11,012 nucleotides of DNA, taken from assembly GCA_018824795.1 (NCBI GenBank), contig JAHJFL010000061.1, positions 1 through 11,012 on the forward strand. The letters run 5' to 3'. The stretch comes from a bacterium (GTDB taxonomy: Bacteria; Campylobacterota; Campylobacteria; Campylobacterales; Sulfurimonadaceae). The notes below the pieces were generated by a model. That model did no database searches. It saw only the letters and a program-made list of their open reading frames with translations, and was not told the origin of the DNA. Shown piece after piece: positions 5,282-11,012 of this stretch (position 1 is its first letter; every line of letters starts with the position of its first letter). The position numbers were made by a program, and so were the translations under genes.

Positions 5282-7525
5282 TTAGAATCTTTGTCCCATT
5301 GTGAATTCGAAATTTGACGTTTTATCGCCGGCTTGTTCATTAAGTGGATTAGCAAACATAAGTTGAATCGGTCCTACAGGTGAGAACCATTCAAGTCCAA
5401 GTCCATAACCGCCACGAGAGTACTCATCCAAAGAGTTTTCACCAATAAAGCCCCAATCTACGAATGTGACCAATCTCATTTTTGCAGCCGGAACAAGTGG
5501 AAAACTGAGCTCAACATTATTGGAAAAAGTTTGATTTCCACCCTTTCTTCTAAGTATGCCTGAAATTGGATCTTTCTCAGCAGGAGCAATAGAGTAGGAT
5601 TGGTATCCTCTCACACTTCCTATACCACCCATATAAAATTTTTCAGCAATTGGAATATAGCCATTGTCTATTACAGCATTAAAACGCGCTTTATATCTAA
5701 AAATAGCATCAAATCCAAGATACTCTTCCAAGCCGTTAAACTTTCCAAAGTTCGTTCTACTTTTCATAAAATCTGCATCTCCGCCTAAGCCAGATTTTTC
5801 AAAACTTTGGCTCAAGGTCAAACCTTCACGAGGAAGATAGTAATCATCTGTATTATCAAACTTAGCACTAATAGTCACAGAACTTTTCGTATAATCTTCA
5901 AAATAATATGGATCATAAAAAGTATTGTTAAAATCAACACCACTTCCAAATTCATACGCATTTCGTGAATATCCGTATCCTAAGTATCCTGTAATATATC
6001 TAGAAAACCTGTGTCCGACACCAAGATTTATACCATCAGAAAATACTGTATAATCATTATACTCATAGACTGATTTAAAGACTGAAAAATTACCGCTGAA
6101 ATCACTATCATTAAGTCTTGGATTTGAAATATTAAATGAGTAGTTTTGACTTGTCTGAGATTTTTCAGCCTGAACGCCGATATCAATTCCTGAACCCCAG
6201 ATATTTCTGTCATTGACACCAATAGAGACCAATAAACCGCCATAACTTCCATATCCGCCACCAACTTGAATATTGCCTGTTGGAGCTTCTTTTACTTTTA
6301 CAATAAGGTCCATCGTTTGGTTATCGATTCTTTTTTCTTCAATAGTTGTTCCATCAAAAAAACCAAGACGTCCAAGTGAGTTTCTCGAGTCTTTTAAATC
6401 TGTCAGAGAATACATATCTCCAGGCCCTAAGTAAAGTTCACGTCTTATAATTCTGTCAAGTGTTCTTGTATTACCAGAAATAACAACGTCCCTTACTTTG
6501 ACTTTGTCGCCCGGAGCAATTCTAAAAACTACTTCAACAGTATTGTTCTCTTTGTTTTTTTTCAAATCCGGAACAACCTGAACGTAAGCATAGCTCAGGT
6601 CAGCAATAAGTGTTTTAATATTATTCGCATCATCACGAAAAGTTTTAATATTAAAAACTTCTCCCTCTTTAAGGGTAATAATTTCTCTAATCTTCTCATC
6701 ATCTATAACATGCTTTAACTGTTCTATTGAGATGGCACTTATTGAGTAGACAGGTCCCTCTTCTACCTGATAACTCATATCAGCCGTATAATGGTTAAAA
6801 TTCACTCTGACAAAGGGTGCGTCTACCTTTGAGTCCAAGTAACCATACTGCATATAGTAATCACGGATTCTCAGATTGTCATATTCTAAATCGCCTAAGC
6901 TCATTTTTCCGTCATTACGACCCCAAAACCAGCCCATCCATTCATGCTCTTTATTTGCTATAACAGTGTCAAATTCATCAGCATCTAAACCAGAAACACC
7001 GCTGTATTTTAAATTCTCAATTCTAATCTCTTCGCCCTCGTTAACCAGGAATGTAACTTTCATACTTCCGTTTTCCAAGTATTCTTTTTCTATTTCAACA
7101 ACACTGTCTATTTTACCTTTCTGGTTAATTGCTTCAATAATTCTTTTTTTAGCAGCTTCTAGTTTCTTCTCATTGTAAAGAGTACCTTTTTTGATTTGCA
7201 CTACGCTATCTTTTATTCCTTCTTCGTCTTCTTTCCAGCCCTTGAGCTCAACCTGAGAAATAATCGGCTTTTCTTTAAAAGAAAAGACCAAAATATCTCC
7301 TTTTATTTCAGCCCAGACATCATTGAAATAACCCTGTTCAAAATACTTTTTAATAGCACTATTAATCATATCTTCGTTAACATCTTCTCCGACCTTAAAG
7401 CCTAGCATCCTAGTTGCTACGGGTTCAGACATATGAACCATTCCATTGTATTCAATTGATTTAATAACTGTTGCATAAACGTGTGTTGTGAGTAGTAGTA
7501 AAAAAATAGCTGATAAAATTCTCAT
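5282..7525 (-). CDS. bamA: Outer-membrane assembly factor BamA (Omp85 family)
   Basis: BamA folds and inserts beta-barrel proteins into the outer membrane. The 747-residue precursor has a signal peptide with likely cleavage after VYA (residue 19). Five POTRA-like periplasmic domains follow, at roughly 20-88, 89-165, 166-257, 258-337 and 340-414, and then a 16-strand-type barrel (about 415-747). The conserved barrel-lumen loop motif is VRGY (638-641) within GGIGSVRGYQSYSIAP, and the protein ends in an aromatic residue (FTMGQRF), the usual barrel-insertion signal. It is about 60 residues shorter than E. coli BamA, within the range for the family. It diverges from tyrA across a 99-base spacer, an arrangement I recall in Campylobacter jejuni (Cj0129c/Cj0130). 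It appears to be transcribed singly from its own promoter. Confidence 0.96.
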   Translation of the reverse strand: MRILSAIFLLLLTTHVYATVIKSIEYNGMVHMSEPVATRMLGFKVGEDVNEDMINSAIKKYFEQGYFNDVWAEIKGDILVFSFKEKPIISQVELKGWKEDEEGIKDSVVQIKKGTLYNEKKLEAAKKRIIEAINQKGKIDSVVEIEKEYLENGSMKVTFLVNEGEEIRIENLKYSGVSGLDADEFDTVIANKEHEWMGWFWGRNDGKMSLGDLEYDNLRIRDYYMQYGYLDSKVDAPFVRVNFNHYTADMSYQVEEGPVYSISAISIEQLKHVIDDEKIREIITLKEGEVFNIKTFRDDANNIKTLIADLSYAYVQVVPDLKKNKENNTVEVVFRIAPGDKVKVRDVVISGNTRTLDRIIRRELYLGPGDMYSLTDLKDSRNSLGRLGFFDGTTIEEKRIDNQTMDLIVKVKEAPTGNIQVGGGYGSYGGLLVSIGVNDRNIWGSGIDIGVQAEKSQTSQNYSFNISNPRLNDSDFSGNFSVFKSVYEYNDYTVFSDGINLGVGHRFSRYITGYLGYGYSRNAYEFGSGVDFNNTFYDPYYFEDYTKSSVTISAKFDNTDDYYLPREGLTLSQSFEKSGLGGDADFMKSRTNFGKFNGLEEYLGFDAIFRYKARFNAVIDNGYIPIAEKFYMGGIGSVRGYQSYSIAPAEKDPISGILRRKGGNQTFSNNVELSFPLVPAAKMRLVTFVDWGFIGENSLDEYSRGGYGLGLEWFSPVGPIQLMFANPLNEQAGDKTSNFEFTMGQRF

Positions 7526-7554
7526 TAATGTCCCGTGTGTATAAATTAGTAGAG

Positions 7555-7582
7555 ATTTTACCGACTAAGTGGTTAATGTCAA
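7555..7582 (-). promoter_or_regulatory. bamA promoter with consensus -35
   Basis: On the minus strand a perfect TTGACA (7582-7577) is followed after 16 bases by TAAAAT (7560-7555). Initiation near 7548 leaves a leader of about 22 bases to the ATG at 7525, with GGGA upstream of the start. A full -35 box is uncommon in this phylum. Confidence 0.65.
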
Positions 7583-7592
7583 CTAAATCATG

Positions 7593-7598
7593 TATAAT
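7593..7598 (+). promoter_or_regulatory. Probable tyrA promoter (-10 element)
   Basis: TATAAT at 7593-7598 lies on the plus strand, with start of transcription expected near 7605 and an AAGAAAAG ribosome site just before the ATG at 7625. Its -35 region would fall at about 7570-7575, beside the bamA -35 on the other strand, so the two promoters are nearly back to back. Confidence 0.5.
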
Positions 7599-7624
7599 TT
7601 CTCAACTTAAAATTAAGAAAAGAT

Positions 7625-8455
7625 ATGAATGTAGCAATTGTAGGACTAGGATTAATGGGTGGCTCTTTCGCTTTGAGCTTAAAAAAGCTTGATTTTATAG
7701 ATGAAATTGTAGGTACTGACCACAACGTCAACCACCAACAAGAGGCTTTATTATTAGGTTTAGTAGAAAAAATAGTAGATTTTGAAGTAATAAAAAATTA
7801 TGATGTAATTATCTTGGCTATTCCAGTCAATGGAATTATAGCTGCACTCAAGAATTTGCGAGATGTTTCTGAAAATACAACAATTATAGATTTAGGAAGT
7901 ACCAAAGAGATCATTGTAGCTTCTGTGCCAAAAGAGATTCGCAAAAATTTTGTTGCAGCACATCCAATGACGGGAACAGAAAACTTTGGCCCTAGCGCAG
8001 CACTTGAAGGACTTTATGAGGACAAGGTGGTCGTTTTATGTGACTTAGAAGAGAGCGGTGAGCTTCAAAGCTCTATTGCTAAAAAAATATTTAAATCTAT
8101 TGGTATGAAAAAGTATTTTATGAAATCACACGAACATGACCGTCATGCTGCGTTTATTTCACATATGCCGCATGCTATTTCTTATTCACTTGCAAACACT
8201 GTTATGAAGCAGGAAAACAAGCGTAATATTTTACTTCTTGCAGCCGGTGGTTTTCGCTCTATGAGCCGTTTAGCAAAAAGTTCTCCTACTATGTGGGAAG
8301 ATATCTTTAAACAAAATAAGACAAATCTACTTGAAGCCCTTGAGCTTTTTGAGGCTGAACTTAGTTCTTTGAAAAAAAGTATTAACGATGATGATTGGGA
8401 AAAGGTAAATAAAACTCTCCAACAAGGCGGAGAGCTTCATAACGTTTTAGACTAA
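7625..8455 (+). CDS. tyrA: Prephenate dehydrogenase TyrA
   Basis: TyrA oxidatively decarboxylates prephenate to 4-hydroxyphenylpyruvate in tyrosine synthesis. The 276-residue product has no fused chorismate mutase or ACT domain. The nucleotide-binding motif is GLGLMGGSFALSL (7-19), and Asp32 at the end of the second strand (GTDHN) favours NAD over NADP. Catalytic-region motifs are DLGSTKE (89-95, Ser92), AAHPMTGTENFGPSAA (111-126, His113), SHMPHAISYSLA (179-190) and AAGGFRSMSRLAKSSPTMW (206-224, Arg211). These match the residues known in the Aquifex aeolicus enzyme. Arogenate as an alternative substrate cannot be excluded. The gene diverges from bamA and converges on batD, with overlapping stop codons. 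Confidence 0.94.
   Translation: MNVAIVGLGLMGGSFALSLKKLDFIDEIVGTDHNVNHQQEALLLGLVEKIVDFEVIKNYDVIILAIPVNGIIAALKNLRDVSENTTIIDLGSTKEIIVASVPKEIRKNFVAAHPMTGTENFGPSAALEGLYEDKVVVLCDLEESGELQSSIAKKIFKSIGMKKYFMKSHEHDRHAAFISHMPHAISYSLANTVMKQENKRNILLLAAGGFRSMSRLAKSSPTMWEDIFKQNKTNLLEALELFEAELSSLKKSINDDDWEKVNKTLQQGGELHNVLD
8405..8438 (-). terminator. Intrinsic terminator of the bat operon, inside tyrA
   Basis: Read on the minus strand, CTCTCC pairs with GGAGAG (8434-8429 with 8420-8415) around an eight-base loop, and is extended by a G-U and two A-U pairs. It is followed directly by TTTTATTTACC. It begins about 15 bases after the batD stop and lies wholly within the 3' coding end of tyrA. Confidence 0.7.
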
Positions 8456-9885
8456 GAGATCTCGTACTTTTTGAGTATCTCTTTTAGTTTCTCTTTATCT
8501 ATTTTTGTTTTCTCATTCGCATAAATATTTTTTTCTAAAATGTTCATAATATCTTGAACCTCTGCATCTTCTTTATATGGCAATAGCTTCATTAAAAGAA
8601 TTTTCGGTTCTTTTATAGAGATACTTTTTTCTCTTTTAAAGTATTTCCATGGCTGAGTCAGCATCACTCCTAAACCAAGAAGTAAACCTCCAATAAACAT
8701 TGATAATCCCATTACAAGCGAAATACTGCCAGTTTGATCTTGCGATGTCTCAGCTTCAGAAGTTTGCACATTACTTTCATCTCGTTTTACAAGCAACTCG
8801 GATGGAGCAGTTGCTCCGCCTTTTACTTCTATGTTAAGAGCCTCTGTTGTAATACTTTTGATTTTTTGCTCTTTTAAATCAAAATAACTCAGAGTAAAAG
8901 GTTCAATTGTAAAATTACCATCGGCAACAAAAGCTATTTTTTGGGTAAGCTTATTACTTTCTATTGCTATTTTTTCATCAAAAACACTTACTCCTGTAAT
9001 AAAAGGTTTAAAACTTTTTATATCTTCTAAATTTCCGTCTCCGACAACTTCGATAGTTACATTCACCGCTTCATTTGGATTTATGACACTTTTGTCAGCA
9101 CTTGCTTTTATTGTAAAATCACCAACTAAACTGGCACCCTCTGGCAAAGGCTTTACGCTTATGTTTAAATCATTTGAAAAATAAGATTTCCATTTTACAT
9201 TTGTTGACCATGAACCCCACAAATCTTTTGAACTTCCGCGAGAAGCTATACTCATTTGTGCCGGAGAGATTTCAAGATTGCCTTCTCGTTGCGCTGCAAG
9301 TCTGTAACTGAGTTTTGTCATAATATAAGCACCCTGTTCATATCTTTGGGGCTGCGTTTCACCTTTAACCCAAAAACCTTTAAACTCGGGTGGTAAAAAC
9401 TTACTGTCAAGTGCTTCAGCTGAACGTTTTTGTTTAAACAGAAGTTCAACATCAAAAGGTTCACCGACAAAAAGCTCCTGTTTACTGCTCATAAGCGTCA
9501 ATTCAAAATTTGTATCCGCTCTTTTGCTTACCGGAGAAACTTTAATTTTTACAGGCTCCGTTTTTTCAACTTTTCCGTCTACTATAATTTCTATAGGTTC
9601 TATCACACAACTTTTTTTTGGCATAAACTGATAACTCAAAGTATAACTTTTTTTGTAATCTAAATTGATCATTTGTATACTTGTCTGTGAACTTGTAGAG
9701 ATAATATCGCTATCACATACAGCAAAAAGTTTTGGTTTTTGGACATCTTCTCCCATTATGGTGAGTTTTAGTGTCACAATATCACCTAAAGATACCTGGT
9801 CTGTGTCTACATATGCTTTTACATCTGCATGTAAAAAGAGTGGTGTTAAAAAAAGTGTAAGGAGTATCTTACCAAGGTTTTTCAT
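8452..9885 (-). CDS. batD: BatD-like membrane-anchored periplasmic protein
   Basis: BatD proteins belong to Bat (Bacteroides aerotolerance) operons with MoxR ATPases and VWA proteins; their molecular role is poorly known, with links to stress resistance and envelope integrity. The 477-residue product has a signal peptide ending near LHA (residue 20). It is followed by a long periplasmic part rich in beta strands with Ig-like character, for instance VDTDQVSLGDIVTLKLTI and FVGEPFDVELLFKQK. A single C-terminal membrane segment (about 387-409, MGLSMFIGGLLLGLGVML) and a cytoplasmic tail of some 65 residues complete it. The start at 9885 is chosen because AGG stands nine bases upstream and the signal peptide begins there; in-frame ATGs at 9912 and 9900 lack this. 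It overlaps the upstream batBC stop by 17 bases, so translation is probably coupled. Family assignment is by pattern. Confidence 0.85.
   Translation of the reverse strand: MKNLGKILLTLFLTPLFLHADVKAYVDTDQVSLGDIVTLKLTIMGEDVQKPKLFAVCDSDIISTSSQTSIQMINLDYKKSYTLSYQFMPKKSCVIEPIEIIVDGKVEKTEPVKIKVSPVSKRADTNFELTLMSSKQELFVGEPFDVELLFKQKRSAEALDSKFLPPEFKGFWVKGETQPQRYEQGAYIMTKLSYRLAAQREGNLEISPAQMSIASRGSSKDLWGSWSTNVKWKSYFSNDLNISVKPLPEGASLVGDFTIKASADKSVINPNEAVNVTIEVVGDGNLEDIKSFKPFITGVSVFDEKIAIESNKLTQKIAFVADGNFTIEPFTLSYFDLKEQKIKSITTEALNIEVKGGATAPSELLVKRDESNVQTSEAETSQDQTGSISLVMGLSMFIGGLLLGLGVMLTQPWKYFKREKSISIKEPKILLMKLLPYKEDAEVQDIMNILEKNIYANEKTKIDKEKLKEILKKYEIS
8456..8490 (+). terminator. Intrinsic terminator of tyrA, inside batD
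   Basis: Directly after the tyrA TAA, GAGATCTC (8456-8463) pairs with GAG (8473-8475) and ATCTC (8477-8481), leaving one bulged T and a nine-base loop, followed by TTTTAGTTT. An alternative inner pairing of GTACT with AGTAT is also possible. The element lies within the 3' coding end of batD. Confidence 0.6.
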
Positions 9886-11012
9886 CTGTTTTTTCCTCAT
9901 TCTTATTTTCATTATTAAGCATATACATATACGAGTTTTGGTTCATGTTGAGCTGTTGAATCCATTTTTCTTCCTCTGCATCACTCATCTTATCTTTGTT
10001 TGCTTCTTTGGCCTTTTGAAGAGATTCTTGCAAATCACTCTTGTTCTGCTGAAGTTCTTTTAAATCTTGTTTTGTTTTTTCATTATTTGTTAACTCATCT
10101 TTTTTTTCTTTATTCTCTGCATCATTTTTCATCTCCTCCGAATTTTTCTTTTCATCTTCAGAGTTCTCTTTTTGAGACTTTTGCTCATTTTGCTGAGACT
10201 GTTCATCTTTCTTCTGTGATTTTTCATCTTTTTGAGAGTTCTCTTTTTGATCTTGAGAAGCTTTTTCACCTTCTTGATCTTGATTTTGCTGCTCTTTTTT
10301 ATCTTCTTTATTCTGTTTATCTTCTTCTTTATTTTCTTTTTTCTGATCTTTCTCTTCTTCTTTTTGCTCTTTTTGTTGTTCATCTAAGGCTTTTTTTACA
10401 GCTTCATAATTTTCTTGAACTTCTTTATCTGCTTGAAGTTTTAAAGACTCTTCATACGCTTTAAGTGCGTTTTGCAGACTCTCTTCATTTGCAAGCTTAG
10501 CATTTGTATTTCCTATATTTGCATAATTTTCTGCTCTCTCTGACTTGCTCTGAAAATGAGCAGATTCGTAAGCTTTGAGCGCATCATCATATTTTCCTTG
10601 TTTATACAAAGAGTTTCCTGCGTTAAAGTAGCTTTGTGCGTTTTGTGTTGCTTTAGCATGCTTTTCATAAAGCTCTGCTGATTGCACAAAATCTCCTTTT
10701 TCATAAGCTTCTTTAGCGTTTTTCAATTCCATGAAGTCTAAAATTCCTGCTTCTGTCTTTGTAGGGGAAGCTAAAAACGTAAAAAGTAAAAAAGCTGAGG
10801 GAAGTGCCACTGTCACTCGTTTACTCATGGAACTTGTTGCAATCAGTAAAAGGAAAAGTGCCAAACCAAGTGGATAATAAAAAAGAGGAATAAAACGCGC
10901 AACCTCTTCGCTTTTAAGTTCTTTCTTTTCACTGAGTCTTTCTATTTCACTGAGCATTGTTTTTATATCATCTTGCGATTTGACATTTTCAATGTAAACG
11001 CCGCCGCTCTCA
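9869..11012 (-). CDS. BatB-BatC fusion: VWA-protein C-terminus, TPR domain and charged linker (runs off the right edge)
   Basis: The frame is open from the window edge: 380 residues are visible and the true start lies outside. The first residues (ESGGVYIENVKSQDDIKTML, then an LSEIERL helix) match the end of a BatB-type von Willebrand A domain. Two membrane segments follow (about 40-58 and 66-81). Next come about three TPR-like helix pairs (about 92-203), including SYFNAGNSLYKQGKYDDALKAY and YANIGNTNAKLA, as in BatC. A 127-residue tract of mainly Lys, Glu, Gln, Asp, Asn and Ser (about 210-336) precedes a short conserved-looking tail (DAEEEKWIQQLNMNQ). BatB and BatC are separate proteins in Bacteroides, so this is a fusion. 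The ATG at 10957 sits mid-domain and is not the start. The MIDAS metal site lies outside the window. Confidence 0.86.
   Translation of the reverse strand, partial: ESGGVYIENVKSQDDIKTMLSEIERLSEKKELKSEEVARFIPLFYYPLGLALFLLLIATSSMSKRVTVALPSAFLLFTFLASPTKTEAGILDFMELKNAKEAYEKGDFVQSAELYEKHAKATQNAQSYFNAGNSLYKQGKYDDALKAYESAHFQSKSERAENYANIGNTNAKLANEESLQNALKAYEESLKLQADKEVQENYEAVKKALDEQQKEQKEEEKDQKKENKEEDKQNKEDKKEQQNQDQEGEKASQDQKENSQKDEKSQKKDEQSQQNEQKSQKENSEDEKKNSEEMKNDAENKEKKDELTNNEKTKQDLKELQQNKSDLQESLQKAKEANKDKMSDAEEEKWIQQLNMNQNSYMYMLNNENKNEEKTDEKPW
10160..10250. repeat. Internal 16-bp direct repeat in the charged linker
   Basis: AGAGTTCTCTTTTTGA occurs exactly at 10160-10175 and again at 10235-10250, 75 bases apart and in the same reading frame. 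On the coding strand the copies encode QKENSED and QKENSQK. Shorter related units lie around them. This fits expansion of the linker by slippage or short duplication. Confidence 0.75.

Noticed and set aside
9886..9912. Longer batD starts at 9912 and 9900
   Set aside because: They would add a very basic stretch before the signal peptide. The AGG ribosome site is positioned for the ATG at 9885.
10129..10383. A small Lys/Arg-rich open frame on the minus strand
   Set aside because: It is an out-of-frame reading of the low-complexity linker of the BatB-BatC fusion; any A-rich repeat tract gives such frames.
10000..10464. A 154-codon plus-strand open frame rich in Leu, Phe and Ser
   Set aside because: It is the antisense of the charged linker, whose codons avoid producing stops on the opposite strand. 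There is no ribosome site or family signature.

Overview
This is an AT-rich core chromosomal segment, and its proteins point to a Campylobacterota (Epsilonproteobacteria) species, probably of the Sulfurimonas type. The strongest marker is a regulator whose DNA-binding half matches, from memory, HsrA (HP1043) of Helicobacter and CosR (Cj0355c) of Campylobacter. The cosR-fdx-ppx and divergent bamA/tyrA gene orders also fit what I recall of Campylobacter jejuni. The genus is an inference, because no database search was possible. I see no mobile elements, tRNA or rRNA genes, CRISPR arrays or phage genes, and no gap between genes longer than about 110 bases.

Left part (1-1232): the start of nadA (quinolinate synthase, NAD synthesis) is on the minus strand. 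Divergent from it is a two-gene unit, plsY (phospholipid acylation) and a folB-like gene (folate synthesis), joined stop-to-start. Middle (1250-5205, plus strand): an OmpR-family response regulator of the CosR/HsrA type, a membrane histidine kinase, an Alvin-type 2[4Fe-4S] ferredoxin and a Ppx/GppA phosphatase. The regulator and kinase form a complete two-component pair. This matters because the studied relatives of this regulator are orphans with altered phosphorylation sites.

Right part (5282-11012): bamA (outer-membrane protein assembly) runs leftward and diverges from tyrA (tyrosine synthesis) across a shared promoter region. tyrA converges on a leftward bat operon, of which batD and most of the C-terminal part of a BatB-BatC fusion are visible. 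The tyrA and batD stop codons overlap, and each gene seems to have its intrinsic terminator inside the other's coding sequence.

Three or more genes use non-ATG starts (nadA TTG, folB GTG, ppx TTG). Several promoters have extended -10 elements (TGnTATAAT-like) with weak -35 boxes, as expected in this phylum; bamA is an exception with a consensus -35. I found no clear new biological system. The points most worth following are the intact CosR-type regulator with its neighbouring kinase, the 11-bp-phased repeats before it, the embedded convergent terminators, and the BatB-BatC fusion with its long charged linker.
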